64,000 nucleotides of DNA, from NCBI GenBank assembly GCA_019429275.1, contig JAHYJC010000015.1, positions 28,337-92,336 on the forward strand, given 5' to 3'. The notes beneath the pieces are model-generated. The model had not been told where the DNA came from, did not search any database, and saw only the letters and a program-made list of their open reading frames with translations. Positions 20,472 to 31,982 of this stretch are shown here, piece by piece. Position 1 is the first letter of the stretch. Each line of letters starts with the position of its first letter. Made by a program: the position numbers and the translations under genes. The DNA is from Lentimicrobium sp. GTDB taxonomy: Bacteria; Bacteroidota; Bacteroidia; Bacteroidales; Lentimicrobiaceae.

Positions 20472-22778
20472 ATGAAAAAAATTATTACTCTCTTACTCGC
20501 GCTATCTTCCACTGCTATTTTCGCGCAAAACCAGACCGGGTCCACCAGTACAGCGGAATTATTTAAAAATGATGGTGAAATCTATTTCAATCTTCCCGGA
20601 GCTGCCGGTTTTGCTGATGTACTGACAAAAATTATAAGTATCGACAAAATCTCAGGCGATACTGTTTATGCTTATGCCAGCCGCAAAGAATTTGAAAACC
20701 TCAGAAAACTGGGAAGCAGAAGCTTCAACCTGCTTCCTCATCCGGGAGATCTGATTGATCCGGCCATGTCATCCGATACCAGGGAAGTGCTCGACTGGAA
20801 TTATTATCCTACTTACCCTGTTTATGTGCAACTCATGGAACAATTTGCTGCCACCTATCCTGATATTTGTAAGTTATACAATATCGGCACTTTGCCAAGC
20901 GGACGTGAGTTATTGGTTGCCAGAATCTCGGATAATGTGGGCATTGAAGAGGATGAGCCGGAGTTTTTCTATACTTCAACCATGCATGGTGATGAAACAA
21001 CTGGTTATGTATTAATGTTGCATTTGATTGATTATCTACTTACTAATTATGGTCAGGATCCACGTGTCACGGCACTTGTAAATGAAATCGACATCTGGAT
21101 TAACCCCCTGGCAAACCCCGATGGTACCTACTACGGTGGCAACAACACTGTAAATGGAGCCAGAAGATACAATGCAAATTTTGTTGATCTGAACCGGAAT
21201 TATCCCGACCCGGCCGATGGCCCGCATCCCGATGGCAATCCCTGGCAACCCGAAACCCTGGCTTTTATGAATTTTGCTGAGCAAAGAAGTTTTGTGATGG
21301 GAGCCAATTTTCATGGTGGAGCCGAAGTTGTCAATTATCCCTGGGATACCTGGAGCCGGCTTGCTGCCGATAACCAGTGGTGGGTTATGGTCAGCCACGA
21401 ATATGCCGATACGGCTCAGGCATTCAGCCCTTCGGGTTATTTCAACGATTACAACAACGGAATTACCAACGGATACGCCTGGTACAGCATCAATGGCGGA
21501 CGACAGGATTATATGAACTATTTTCAACAGTGCAGAGAAGTTACCCTCGAAATTTCAGCCACAAAGCTGCCTCCTGCTTCGCAATTGCTCAACTTCTGGA
21601 ATTATAACTACCGTTCCTTGTTAAATTATATGGAACAGGTTACATACGGCGTGAGAGGAATTGTTACCGATACACTTACCGGCGAGCCTGTTAAAGCCCA
21701 GATTTCAATTTTCGGGCATGATATGGACAGCTCAATGGTCTTTACTTCGCTTCCTGTGGGTAATTATCACCGTTTGCTTAAAGCAGGATCTTACAATATT
21801 ACTTTTACTGCCGAAGGATACCTTCCCAAGGTAATTAATAATGTTATGGTTGGCGATAAATCCAGTGTTCGCCTCGATGTTAAATTGTGGAACGGGTCTC
21901 CGCTTGCGGCCTTCACATCTTCAACTACTACAGTACCTGTAGGGGGCGAAGTTGCATTTATTGATATCTCATTTGGTAATCCAACCTTCAGGCTGTGGAC
22001 TTTTGAAGGTGCTGATATTTCGACTTCAACCGAAGTAAATCCAACTGTAACTTACAATGAGCCAGGAATCTGGGATGTGAGCCTGTTTGTTGAAAACAGT
22101 TACGGTAGTAATCAACTGAATGAACCTGATTATATTACAGTTACTCCTGATTATTATATCGGAGTTGACGGTTCAACAACCTGTTTTGCAGGATTTTATG
22201 ATAGCCAGGGTCCGGACAAAAATTATAAGGACAATGAAAATCTGACAACCACCTTTTATGCAGCCGATGCCGAAAAGGTAATCAGGGTACATTTTATTGC
22301 CTTTGATGTTGAGCAAAGTGCTGATTGTGAAAAGGATGCACTTTTTGTTTATGATGGTCCTGATCCTACATATCCTCTGATCGGTCGTTTTTGCGGCAAT
22401 GAAATACCATCAGATATTTTTAGTTCAACCGAAGGTGGTGCAATTACATTCGTTTTTATTTCTGATGAAGCAAACAATTTTCCGGGCTGGATTGCTGAAT
22501 TGTCTTGCGATGATGGGGTAGGAGTGATCACACATTCGATGAGAAATAGGATAATAATATTTCCCAATCCCTCATCAGGTGATGGTTTCAAAATTGAATC
22601 AGATGAGATTATGCTATCAGTAGAAGTTTCAGATATGAGTGGAAGAGTTGTTTATAGTCAGATCATGCAACAGAAACAGCTGGAAGTGACTGCGTTGAAT
22701 GCAATTCCAGGAATCTATAATCTTAAAGTAACAACATTATCAGGCGTAACTTCACACAAACTGATAATGGTTAAATAA
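20472..22778 (+). CDS. M14 zinc carboxypeptidase with PKD-like, CUB-like and T9SS sorting domains
   Basis: STMHGDETTGYVL, NPDGTYYGGNN, FVDLNRNYPDP; CUB-like ADCEKDALFVYDGPDPTYPLIGRFCG; T9SS C-term. Confidence 0.93.
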   Translation: MKKIITLLLALSSTAIFAQNQTGSTSTAELFKNDGEIYFNLPGAAGFADVLTKIISIDKISGDTVYAYASRKEFENLRKLGSRSFNLLPHPGDLIDPAMSSDTREVLDWNYYPTYPVYVQLMEQFAATYPDICKLYNIGTLPSGRELLVARISDNVGIEEDEPEFFYTSTMHGDETTGYVLMLHLIDYLLTNYGQDPRVTALVNEIDIWINPLANPDGTYYGGNNTVNGARRYNANFVDLNRNYPDPADGPHPDGNPWQPETLAFMNFAEQRSFVMGANFHGGAEVVNYPWDTWSRLAADNQWWVMVSHEYADTAQAFSPSGYFNDYNNGITNGYAWYSINGGRQDYMNYFQQCREVTLEISATKLPPASQLLNFWNYNYRSLLNYMEQVTYGVRGIVTDTLTGEPVKAQISIFGHDMDSSMVFTSLPVGNYHRLLKAGSYNITFTAEGYLPKVINNVMVGDKSSVRLDVKLWNGSPLAAFTSSTTTVPVGGEVAFIDISFGNPTFRLWTFEGADISTSTEVNPTVTYNEPGIWDVSLFVENSYGSNQLNEPDYITVTPDYYIGVDGSTTCFAGFYDSQGPDKNYKDNENLTTTFYAADAEKVIRVHFIAFDVEQSADCEKDALFVYDGPDPTYPLIGRFCGNEIPSDIFSSTEGGAITFVFISDEANNFPGWIAELSCDDGVGVITHSMRNRIIIFPNPSSGDGFKIESDEIMLSVEVSDMSGRVVYSQIMQQKQLEVTALNAIPGIYNLKVTTLSGVTSHKLIMVK

Positions 22779-23582
22779 TCAGATATAAATCGGAGAAAGC
22801 AGGGCTATCCTGTATAATGAATAAACGATCAGAGCAATAGCCACAAGGCTGCCGTTTATTTTAATGGTTCGCGGGTTTTCGTCAAAGTAGAATACTGAAT
22901 AGCCGAAACTGCTTAACAGAACCATTAAAACAACAATGAGGGGCGTAAGTATCCTGATGATTTCATAAAGGTTTAAAGGCAACCTTAAGGCCAATATACA
23001 AAAAGATCCCAGGATAAATGGAAGAATTACCTGGGCAATCACAAACGAAAGCCTGTTCTCAACGGAAAGCAGTTTATAATAGATATTGGCGCTCAAAAGA
23101 AACATTCTGGCAACTGAATAGCCGGTAGCTGCAAGTAAAAAAAGCGAAATCAGGCTGATGATCAGTTTTGCTGTATCGGCCATATACATCCATAGCAAAA
23201 CATGGCCAAATCCTTCGCCCAGTAATGCTCCTGCATAAGCTGAACCAAGAACAATGCTAATGCAATGAACAAATCCCCATAGAAAAAACAGCTTAAGCGA
23301 TCCGACGTATTCATTGTATCGATACGCAAACACAATCATAACTATTGACAATATAAGAACTGCAACAGGGCCGGCGCTGAATATAATTTTGACAGAATCA
23401 AAATCCCATTCATAACGCGATATCATGAAAATAATCCTTGAGTAATCAACCTCAACGTGAAATTCGAAAAAACCTGCCGCAATAATTGTGGCAACCTGGT
23501 GAAATATGAAAACAAACAGATATGACAGGAGATAATATGCTGTTGAATTTATTGCAATACGAAGGTGATCTGTCATTTTCAT
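22779..23582 (-). CDS. Hypothetical multi-pass membrane protein
   Basis: 267-aa ORF with several hydrophobic segments. Confidence 0.7.
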   Translation of the reverse strand: MKMTDHLRIAINSTAYYLLSYLFVFIFHQVATIIAAGFFEFHVEVDYSRIIFMISRYEWDFDSVKIIFSAGPVAVLILSIVMIVFAYRYNEYVGSLKLFFLWGFVHCISIVLGSAYAGALLGEGFGHVLLWMYMADTAKLIISLISLFLLAATGYSVARMFLLSANIYYKLLSVENRLSFVIAQVILPFILGSFCILALRLPLNLYEIIRILTPLIVVLMVLLSSFGYSVFYFDENPRTIKINGSLVAIALIVYSLYRIALLSPIYI

Positions 23583-23734
23583 TGCAACAAATGTACAATC
23601 AAAGATATTATAATCGAAAAATTTCTTGCCCGGTTTTGCAATTAATCACTCCGGGCTTCTGAGGACTTTACAAAGGTTTCCTGTTTTTTACTAATTTTGC
23701 ACCTTCTTAAAAATAACAGTACAGCTCTTTAAAA

Positions 23735-26359
23735 ATGGAAATTCCCGCTAAATACAGCCCTTCAGGAATTGAAGAAAAATGGTACAAATACTGGCTCAAC
23801 AACAATTATTTCCGTTCTGTTCCCGATAACAGGGAGCCATACACCATTGTAATTCCACCGCCAAATGTTACCGGTGTTCTTCACATGGGGCACATGCTTA
23901 ATAATACCATTCAGGATGTATTGGTGAGGCGTGCAAGAATGCAGGGAAAAAATGCATGCTGGCTTCCTGGTACCGACCATGCATCAATTGCTACTGAAGC
24001 TAAAGTTGTTGCAAAATTAAAAGAGGAAGGAATTGAAAAGTCCTCGCTTACGCGCGAAGAATTTCTGGCTCATGCCTGGGAGTGGAAAGAGAAACACGGA
24101 GGAATCATTCTTGAACAGCTCAAAAAACTCGGAGCCTCCTGTGATTGGGAGCGGACAAAGTTTACCATGGATGAATCCATGTATGACTCTGTAATTGAGG
24201 TATTTATCGATCTTTATAACAAAGGTTTGATTTACCGGGGAGTTAGAATGGTAAACTGGGATCCCAGTGCGCTGACCGCTCTGAGCGATGAAGAAGTGGT
24301 TTATAAAGAAGTGAGTTCAAAGTTGTATTATATCCGCTATAAGGTTGAAGGAACTGCTGATGAATGGGTGACCATTGCCACCACCAGGCCCGAAACCATC
24401 CTGGGCGATACTGCTGTATGTTTCCATCCTGAAGACCAAAGATTCAGTCACCTCAGTGGAAAACGCGTGTTGGTTCCCCTGATTCATCGCTCCATTCCAA
24501 TGATTGAAGATGAGTATGTCGACCGGGAATTTGGTACAGGTTGCCTTAAAATTACTCCGGCTCATGACATCAATGACTATAACATCGGACTGAAACACAA
24601 CCTTGAATCTATTGATATTTTCAACGACAACGGTACCCTGAACGAAAAGGCCCTGTTGTATATTGGTCAGGATAGGTTTCTGGTGCGCGAAAAAATTGTT
24701 GATGATCTGAAAAACCACGGTCATATACTCAAAATAGATGATTACAAAAACAATGTAGGATTTTCGGAGCGTACCGATGCCGCAATAGAACCTAAACTAT
24801 CGGTGCAGTGGTTTTTGAAGATGGAAGAATTGGCCAAACCTGCATTGGCAAGTGTTATGAACGATGTGGTAAAATTCCATCCCGAAAAGTTCAAGAATAC
24901 CTACCGTCATTGGATGGAAAATGTGCGTGACTGGTGCATTAGCCGGCAGTTGTGGTGGGGACAACGGATTCCTGCCTATTATCTTCCAACCGGTGAGATA
25001 ATAGTTGCCAAGTCTGCCGAAGAGGCTTTGGTCAAAGCTAAGGTATTAACAGGCAATGCTGCATTGCTCTTAAAAGATCTTCGCCAGGACGAAGATGTAC
25101 TGGATACCTGGTTTTCATCATGGCTTTGGCCCATTTCTGTTTTCGATGGCATCAGAAACCCTGGAAACCCTGACATCAAATACTATTACCCGACCAACGA
25201 TCTGGTTACTGCGCCTGAAATTCTTTTCTTTTGGGTGGCGCGTATGATTATGGCCGGATATGAATACCAGCAGGAAATTCCTTTCAGGAATGTTTATCTT
25301 ACCGGTATAGTCCGCGATAAACTTGGACGTAAAATGTCGAAATCATTGGGTAATTCACCTGATCCTCTTGCACTTATTGAAAAATACGGGGCTGATGGTG
25401 TAAGGGTTGGAATGCTGCTGACCTCTCCGGCCGGAAACGACCTTCCGTTTGACGAGAGCCTTTGTGAACAAGGCAGAAATTTCAGCAATAAAATATGGAA
25501 TGCACTTCGTTTGGTAAAAGGCTGGACTGTTGACGAAAATCTTGCTCAACCCGCGCATGCTTCGGCTGCTGCACTTTGGTTTGAAGCCCGATTCAATGAG
25601 TCGCTGGCACAAATTGAAGATAATTTTAATAAATACAGATTGTCAGAAGCCCTTATGGCTTCCTATAAATTGGTGTGGGATGATTTCTGCTCATGGTACC
25701 TTGAGATTGTGAAACCTGCATTTCAGCAGCCGGTTGACAAAACCACCCTGGAAGCAACCATCGGTTTCTTTGGCAGACTTATGCAGATGCTGCATCCGTT
25801 TATGCCTTTCATTACCGAGGAAATCTGGCAGTTGCTTACAGAAAGGAAAGCCGGTGAATCCATTATGGTTAGTGCAATGCCGGTATCAGCTAAAGCTGAT
25901 TCAGAATTGCTTATGGCATTTGATCATGCCAGTGCTGCCATCATTGGAATCAGAAATGTAAGAAAAGAAAAGAACCTGCCCTTGAAAGATAAGGTAGAAC
26001 TGAAGGTCAGGGGTGAAAATCCGGCGAGCATACTTGATGAAATTGTGATTAAGCTCGGCAACCTTTCTGAAATAAAATATGTTGATGAAAAACCTTTAGC
26101 TTCGGCCGGGTTCATGATAAAATCCACCGAGTACTATATTCCGCTGGGCGATGCTGTTGACATTGAATCAGAACGTGAAAAACTGAAAAAGGAGCTTGAT
26201 TATATGCTCGGATTTCTTGAATCTGTCGATAAAAAGCTAAGAAATGAACGGTTTGTGGCCAATGCAAAGCCTGAAATTGTTGAAAATGAGCAAAGAAAGA
26301 GGTCAGATGCCTTATCAAAAATTGAACTTCTGAGAAATGCTATAAAAAGCCTCTCATAG
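23735..26359 (+). CDS. valS: Valyl-tRNA synthetase
   Basis: [21 protein letters not shown] (HIGH), [14 protein letters not shown] (KMSKS). Confidence 0.97.
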   Translation: MEIPAKYSPSGIEEKWYKYWLNNNYFRSVPDNREPYTIVIPPPNVTGVLHMGHMLNNTIQDVLVRRARMQGKNACWLPGTDHASIATEAKVVAKLKEEGIEKSSLTREEFLAHAWEWKEKHGGIILEQLKKLGASCDWERTKFTMDESMYDSVIEVFIDLYNKGLIYRGVRMVNWDPSALTALSDEEVVYKEVSSKLYYIRYKVEGTADEWVTIATTRPETILGDTAVCFHPEDQRFSHLSGKRVLVPLIHRSIPMIEDEYVDREFGTGCLKITPAHDINDYNIGLKHNLESIDIFNDNGTLNEKALLYIGQDRFLVREKIVDDLKNHGHILKIDDYKNNVGFSERTDAAIEPKLSVQWFLKMEELAKPALASVMNDVVKFHPEKFKNTYRHWMENVRDWCISRQLWWGQRIPAYYLPTGEIIVAKSAEEALVKAKVLTGNAALLLKDLRQDEDVLDTWFSSWLWPISVFDGIRNPGNPDIKYYYPTNDLVTAPEILFFWVARMIMAGYEYQQEIPFRNVYLTGIVRDKLGRKMSKSLGNSPDPLALIEKYGADGVRVGMLLTSPAGNDLPFDESLCEQGRNFSNKIWNALRLVKGWTVDENLAQPAHASAAALWFEARFNESLAQIEDNFNKYRLSEALMASYKLVWDDFCSWYLEIVKPAFQQPVDKTTLEATIGFFGRLMQMLHPFMPFITEEIWQLLTERKAGESIMVSAMPVSAKADSELLMAFDHASAAIIGIRNVRKEKNLPLKDKVELKVRGENPASILDEIVIKLGNLSEIKYVDEKPLASAGFMIKSTEYYIPLGDAVDIESEREKLKKELDYMLGFLESVDKKLRNERFVANAKPEIVENEQRKRSDALSKIELLRNAIKSLS

Positions 26360-26532
26360 GTCAAATCAACTGTAAATCAATGTCTTAAATTGTTATTATT
26401 TCTATTAATTTTTATTAGCATCAAAATATTTTTTTGTGTCGGGTTAAGAAATTATAAAAAAAATTTTACAATCCGGGTTTTAATTAAATAATTACTTTAT
26501 ATTTGCGCTTATTTTTTAATATTACCAATAAC

Positions 26533-26724
26533 ATGAAAACAGGAAAAGTAAAATTCTTCAATGAATCAAAAGGTTACGGATTTATTCTCGATGACGAATC
26601 CGGAAAAGAGTACTTTGTTCACGCTACAGGTCTTATCGACCGTGTAAATGAGGGCGATTCAGTAACTTTTGAACTTCAGGAAGGCAAAAAGGGCTTAAAC
26701 GCCGTTAATGTTAAATTAGCCTAA
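26533..26724 (+). CDS. Cold-shock domain protein
   Basis: MKTGKVKFFNESKGYGFI, EYFVHATGL; start at 26533 rather than ORF-track 26503. Confidence 0.96.
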   Translation: MKTGKVKFFNESKGYGFILDDESGKEYFVHATGLIDRVNEGDSVTFELQEGKKGLNAVNVKLA

Positions 26725-26751
26725 CTATATAAGTTTGAGCTTTAATTTATT

Positions 26752-26785
26752 AGGCTGTCATGCAAACATGGCAGCCTTTTTTTTG
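26752..26785 (+). terminator. Rho-independent terminator after csp
   Basis: AGGCTGTCATG-CAAA-CATGGCAGCCT plus T8. Confidence 0.85.
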
Positions 26786-26977
26786 TTTTTTGAGACCTAA
26801 TTTATAATGATTTAAACAATCGTATATTTATAAATTGTTGAAATATAAGAAGATAAGATCATCAAATAAAAATATTGGCTATTAAGCTAATTTAGAAGCA
26901 TTCTAAAGACAAACATATATGTTAAATAGTACTTTTGTACCTGCCAAAAGGTAAAAAAGGGTCTACTTAAAGATACT

Positions 26978-27331
26978 ATGGTTAATTCGGGTTTCAGATA
27001 TCGGTGTGCTAAGGTTGCAATTCTTGCGACTGCTTTGCTGGTATTCTGGATATACCTTGGTTCTCTCATTAATTTTCACCAGCACCATATTTTTGGCAGA
27101 ACCTTAATTCCTAATGGTATTTTGTGCAAAAGGGAAGAAATGACTGAAATTTCTCCCGACCTGCCATCACTTGATTTTTTCCAGGCTCCTGCAATTTCAG
27201 TTGAAGAATGCCGGAATCTGCTGAATCCGGAATTTTCTGAAATTTTACATTCTGGTCTTTACTCTTCAACAATAAGCTATCTTGGCATTCCCGCCAACCA
27301 TGGGCTCCGGGCTCCGCCTGCCATTTCCTGA
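26978..27331 (+). CDS. Hypothetical small membrane/periplasmic protein upstream of hmuY-like gene
   Basis: 117-aa ORF with N-terminal hydrophobic segment and FHQHH motif; coding status uncertain. Confidence 0.4.
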   Translation: MVNSGFRYRCAKVAILATALLVFWIYLGSLINFHQHHIFGRTLIPNGILCKREEMTEISPDLPSLDFFQAPAISVEECRNLLNPEFSEILHSGLYSSTISYLGIPANHGLRAPPAIS

Positions 27332-27410
27332 TTCCTGCCTTTTCTTTTTCATTTCATTTTCCGTTGGCAATCCCATCCGGCGTTTATTTCATTATTTAAA
27401 AAACTTTTCG

Positions 27411-28646
27411 ATGAAAACTACTTTCACTCTATTTATTACTCTATTGGCATTCATTTCATTGGCAAGCAGAAATGCTGTCGCTCAAACAGAATATTCTGTT
27501 TCTATGGGCAATCAATACGCAAATGAGGTATTCTTTTCCCTCACCGATGGTGTGGTTAAAGTTTCTCCCCGAAATAGCTGGGATATAGCGTTTTATACCA
27601 ATGCATTCAGTGCCGGTATCATTACAAACGATGGCTCTGGTGTTGAACTGTACACCTATCCTAATGCAGCTGCCGATGGCTGGGCTGCTTTTGATACTAT
27701 TGGAATGACTTCCTGGAAAAAGCTTTATAACACCACAACTTCCTGGGAAGAAGGTGCTTTCAACAGGAATGCTACTGGTCATCCTGATTATGGTTGGGGT
27801 GTATACAGCATGACCTCACACGATGTGATAGGCGATTCGCTTTATCTTATCAAACCGGTTGACGGCATCTACAGAAAACTTCACATTGTCAGAAAAATTT
27901 CCACAGAGAACAAATTTATCATCAGGTATGCCAACCTGGATGGTTCAAACGATGTTACAGATACTCTTTCTGTAAATCCTTACAACGACAGGATTTTAAT
28001 GGCTTTTTCCTTCAATACAGGAATTGTAGACCGCGACCCTGTGGCAAGTAGCTGGGATATTGTCTTTACCCGTTACATGGCTATGGTGCAAAATACCCCA
28101 TATCCTGTAAACGGTGTGAAACATAAAGCAGGAAATACTGTTGCACAGGCTGATAATGTTGCTCCCGATTTCACCGATTACAGCAGCCTGGAATTTCTTG
28201 CTGATATTGATGTTATTGGCCATGATTGGAAAACCATCAACATGACAACCTTTCAATGGGAAATAGAAGATTCACTTGCATATTTTGTTCAAACAGAAGC
28301 AGGATCAGTTTACAAAGTTGTATTTGATGCATTCTCAGGATCAGGAACCGGCACAACTACATTGAATGTGAGAACCTTAGCAACTGCTTCTGCATCATTC
28401 AATCAGATAGAGGGTGTTAAAATCTATCCGAATCCTGCTACAGATTTTGTAAAGATTGAACTCGATAGCCCTTTAAATGGTGCTGCAGTTGTTTTAATGG
28501 ACCTGAGTGGAAGAATCATCAGCAAACAAAAACTTGATCGTTCACTTATGCATGAGTTCCATTTCCCTGAAGTTACCAAAGGTACATATCTGCTTCGCCT
28601 GACCGAGAGCAAAAACACATCAACCTATAAAGTTGTTATTTTCTAA
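27411..28646 (+). CDS. HmuY-family protein with T9SS C-terminal sorting domain
   Basis: Signal peptide at MKTTFTLFITLLAFISLAS; YANEVFFSLTDGVVKVSPRNSWDIAF; C-term YPNPATDFVKIEL. Confidence 0.85.
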   Translation: MKTTFTLFITLLAFISLASRNAVAQTEYSVSMGNQYANEVFFSLTDGVVKVSPRNSWDIAFYTNAFSAGIITNDGSGVELYTYPNAAADGWAAFDTIGMTSWKKLYNTTTSWEEGAFNRNATGHPDYGWGVYSMTSHDVIGDSLYLIKPVDGIYRKLHIVRKISTENKFIIRYANLDGSNDVTDTLSVNPYNDRILMAFSFNTGIVDRDPVASSWDIVFTRYMAMVQNTPYPVNGVKHKAGNTVAQADNVAPDFTDYSSLEFLADIDVIGHDWKTINMTTFQWEIEDSLAYFVQTEAGSVYKVVFDAFSGSGTGTTTLNVRTLATASASFNQIEGVKIYPNPATDFVKIELDSPLNGAAVVLMDLSGRIISKQKLDRSLMHEFHFPEVTKGTYLLRLTESKNTSTYKVVIF

Positions 28647-30862
28647 TGACAGGGAGAATACTGATATTATTTATATATTTCTGGTTACCTCTGATGTTAT
28701 TAGGGCAGGGAAATCCTGTGCGTGTTGTTGACAGCCGCACGGGAATGCCTGTTGCTTTTGCCCACGTAAAAGCTACTGAACCAGGATCAAAAGCGGCAAA
28801 ATTCTTTGTAACCGATCCGGATGGTTTTGTGAAGTTCACTGTTACAAAGCCAACCATTTTTCAGGTGACTTATGTTGGTTATCAGAGCTTTAATGATACA
28901 CTTTTGCCTGGTGAAGAAGCTGTGGTCAGCTTATTGCCTGAGGTATTCTCACTGGATGAAGTGGTGGTTACTGCCCAGTATAATCCGGGCAGTGCTGACC
29001 GTTCACTTTACAGGGTAAATGTGATCAACCAGTTGCAACTTCGGCGAAGTGCGGCCAATGATCTTACCGGCTTATTGCGCAACCAGATGAACATCAGGTT
29101 TTCGCAGGATGCTTCACTCGGAACAGGAATGAGTCTTCAGGGTTTATCGGGTGAGCACGTAAAAATATTGATGGACGGTGTTCCGGTTATCGGACGTTTG
29201 AACGGAAGTATTGACCTGAGCCAGATAAACTTACAGAATGCAAGGCAGGTTGAAATTATTGAAGGTCCGATGTCGGTAATCTATGGCAGCAATGCCCTGG
29301 CAGGTGTTGTAAATATCATTCCGCAGGACATTCCGGGAAATTCACTGACTGCCAATGCAGGAACCTACCTTGAGTCTGTTGGGATTATTAATTTTGACGG
29401 AGGTTTTAGCATAAGACGAGGCAAGAATGCTTTTGGTGTTCAGGCTGGTCGCAACTTCTTTGCAGGATATTCACCTGAAGAGGAAGGCCGCTCAAGCCTA
29501 TGGAAACCACGTCGCCAGGTGAATACTGACCTGAATCACAGCCTGTCTCTCAAAAAAATCATACTTAAAACCAAATTCAGTTATTTTGATGAATTGCTTC
29601 TGATTAAAGGAAATTTATTGCCTCCCTATTATGAAAGAGCATTCGACAATCACTTCGGCACCAATCGAATGACTGCCAAATCTGATATTTCAACAAAGGG
29701 CAGAAATCCTTTTACAGCCAGCAATTCGCTTTCGTATTACCAACGTATAAGAACCCTGTATTACAACAATCTGACTATTCCTGAGAAAACACCCACCGAA
29801 TATGATACCACAGGTTTTGGATCGTTTCTTTCGCGGGGAATGTACTCTTACAGAAGCGAATCGGGATTATTTGGTACTCAGTTTGGTTATGATGCAAATG
29901 CAGAATGGGCAACCGGTGATCGAATAGGAAATGAGAAACATGATATAGCCGATATTGCCGGGTTTGCCACATTTCAGTACCAGCCGGTGGAGTGGCTTTC
30001 CCTGCAACCGGGTTTCAGGTATGCCTACAATACCAGGTTCAACTCTCCTTTGATTTATGCATTGCATCTTAAAGCCGGCCCGCAAAAGGGAATGATGTTT
30101 CGTGCCTCCTATTCCAGCGGATACAGGGCCCCATCACTTAAAGAGTTGTACCTGTTTTTTGTGGATGTGAATCATGATATTACCGGCAACCCCGATCTTA
30201 AACCTGAAAACTCAAACCACATTCAACTTCAGGCAACGCACAGAATTGAGAAGGTTACCTATGCTACTGAAACTGAATTCCGTTTCTTCCTGAACAACAT
30301 TGAGGATCAGATAACCCTGGCAGAAACCGGCGGCGGGTCCTATACCTATTTTAATCTGGATCAGGCCCGCACCATGGGATATTCAGCAAGTATACGGTCA
30401 TCGCTTTATCCTTTATTCGATTTAAGGCTCGGATGGGGGAGAACCGGAAAGGCAAATAACCTGCCCGGAGATGAAAATATGAAACTTTACTGGTCTCCGG
30501 AACTCACCTCGGAAGTTACCTGCCGAATGGATGATATTGATTTACATATCACTGCCATTTATAAATTCACGGGTCAGACAGCCAGAATTATTATGCTTAG
30601 TGACGGGCAGATTGGCGAAGGTTTTATGGATTCGTACCACAATCTTGATCTGACACTTTTAAAAACTTTTATGCAGAAAAGGCTGGCTGTCAATGCAGGT
30701 GTTAAAAATCTGTTTGATGTCACAAACATAACGTCTGCAGGTGGTTCAGGTGGTGTTCATTCAGGAGGCGGAAGCAATGTACCTGTGGCATGGGGCAGAA
30801 CATTCTTTTTGAAACTTTCATTCAATATTTCAAAAAATGAAAAGGCAAATAAAGACAGCTAG
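28646..30862 (+). CDS. TonB-dependent receptor (HmuR/BtuB-like)
   Basis: CarboxypepD-like domain, plug (DLTGLLRNQMNIRFSQD...VKILMDGVPVIGRLNG), beta-barrel with YSSGYRAPSLKELY. Confidence 0.94.
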   Translation: MTGRILILFIYFWLPLMLLGQGNPVRVVDSRTGMPVAFAHVKATEPGSKAAKFFVTDPDGFVKFTVTKPTIFQVTYVGYQSFNDTLLPGEEAVVSLLPEVFSLDEVVVTAQYNPGSADRSLYRVNVINQLQLRRSAANDLTGLLRNQMNIRFSQDASLGTGMSLQGLSGEHVKILMDGVPVIGRLNGSIDLSQINLQNARQVEIIEGPMSVIYGSNALAGVVNIIPQDIPGNSLTANAGTYLESVGIINFDGGFSIRRGKNAFGVQAGRNFFAGYSPEEEGRSSLWKPRRQVNTDLNHSLSLKKIILKTKFSYFDELLLIKGNLLPPYYERAFDNHFGTNRMTAKSDISTKGRNPFTASNSLSYYQRIRTLYYNNLTIPEKTPTEYDTTGFGSFLSRGMYSYRSESGLFGTQFGYDANAEWATGDRIGNEKHDIADIAGFATFQYQPVEWLSLQPGFRYAYNTRFNSPLIYALHLKAGPQKGMMFRASYSSGYRAPSLKELYLFFVDVNHDITGNPDLKPENSNHIQLQATHRIEKVTYATETEFRFFLNNIEDQITLAETGGGSYTYFNLDQARTMGYSASIRSSLYPLFDLRLGWGRTGKANNLPGDENMKLYWSPELTSEVTCRMDDIDLHITAIYKFTGQTARIIMLSDGQIGEGFMDSYHNLDLTLLKTFMQKRLAVNAGVKNLFDVTNITSAGGSGGVHSGGGSNVPVAWGRTFFLKLSFNISKNEKANKDS

Positions 30863-31862
30863 TATTTTGCTGATATCTATCGTTACGCTTACTTCCTGCT
30901 TTAAGGAGGATGAAATTGTAGTTCCTCAGAAACCCGGCAATGTTGAAACTGTGGTCATTGAAATGCTTCCCGATTATACCATTCAATCATTTTTTAGTCT
31001 TTCTGAAGGAGATGTAAAAGCATCAAATCACCGCACAGACTGGGATATTGCAATGAGTACAAAGCCCGGCGATTTGACCCTTTGGCTGAACACTTCGATA
31101 TTCATGTATGCAGCACGCACAGGAATCAGCGATTTCAGCGTTCCGCTTTCAACCACCGGTTGGGATTGGAGATTCGATGCATCTACCGGCAATCCTGAAG
31201 GCAACGCCATAGGAAAATGGTGGAATGAAGATGCGAAAGGAATCAGTTCAAATGAAGAAGTCATATTGATTGACCGGGGTATTGACCCTGATGGCCTGCC
31301 ACTCGGATTTCTGAAAATACAGCCCCTGATCGACCCTGTTACGCAGGAAGTGAGCCTTCGAATCGCCAAGCCCGATGGATCGCAAGAGAAAATTTTCCAG
31401 GTTTCGGTTGACCCGTTGCGAAGATTTGTTACGGTTTCGTTTGAGAATGGGTACAACAACCCACAGATTGAACCTCAGGCTGAACAATGGGATTTGCTCT
31501 TTACCACATATACCACATTGCTTTTTACCGATGCAGGAGACCCCTATCCTTATCTTGTAAACGGAGTTTTGTTGAATGATACCCTGGTTCAGGCGGTTCT
31601 TGATACGGTTGTGCCTTTTGCTGAAATAGACCGTGAAAGGGCAGAAAGCCTCACACTTTCTTCGTCAGGGGATGTCATTGGTTATGACTGGAAAGAAATT
31701 AACGGCGATGTTACCTCAGGAAATATAACCTATACCGTAAGGTCGCACTGGAATTATATTATCCGCGATCGGAACGGATTGTATTATAAGCTAAGGTTTA
31801 TTGATTTTTACAACAACCTGGGGAAAAAAGGATATCCAACCTTTGAATTTCAGAGGTTATAA
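30837..31862 (+). CDS. HmuY-family lipoprotein
   Basis: Lipobox TLTSCF; FFSLSEGDVKASNHRTDWDIAMS. Confidence 0.87.
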   Translation: MKRQIKTASILLISIVTLTSCFKEDEIVVPQKPGNVETVVIEMLPDYTIQSFFSLSEGDVKASNHRTDWDIAMSTKPGDLTLWLNTSIFMYAARTGISDFSVPLSTTGWDWRFDASTGNPEGNAIGKWWNEDAKGISSNEEVILIDRGIDPDGLPLGFLKIQPLIDPVTQEVSLRIAKPDGSQEKIFQVSVDPLRRFVTVSFENGYNNPQIEPQAEQWDLLFTTYTTLLFTDAGDPYPYLVNGVLLNDTLVQAVLDTVVPFAEIDRERAESLTLSSSGDVIGYDWKEINGDVTSGNITYTVRSHWNYIIRDRNGLYYKLRFIDFYNNLGKKGYPTFEFQRL

Positions 31863-31885
31863 ATAAAAATAGTGTTTATGGTTAG

Positions 31886-31921
31886 TGTAGCCTGGTCAGT
31901 GGTGGCCGGGCTTTTTTGTTT
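31886..31921 (+). terminator. Rho-independent terminator after HmuY operon
   Basis: AGCCTGGTC..GGCCGGGCT followed by T-run. Confidence 0.65.
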
Positions 31922-31982
31922 TTAAGAAAACAGAAGCCAAGCCTGATGCCGGTATTTATTTCTTTAATTTTAAATCCCTGAT

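Noticed and set aside
21036-21527. 163-aa antisense ORF inside the M14 carboxypeptidase
   Set aside because: Shadow ORF opposite a clearly conserved coding region (catalytic motifs on the plus strand).
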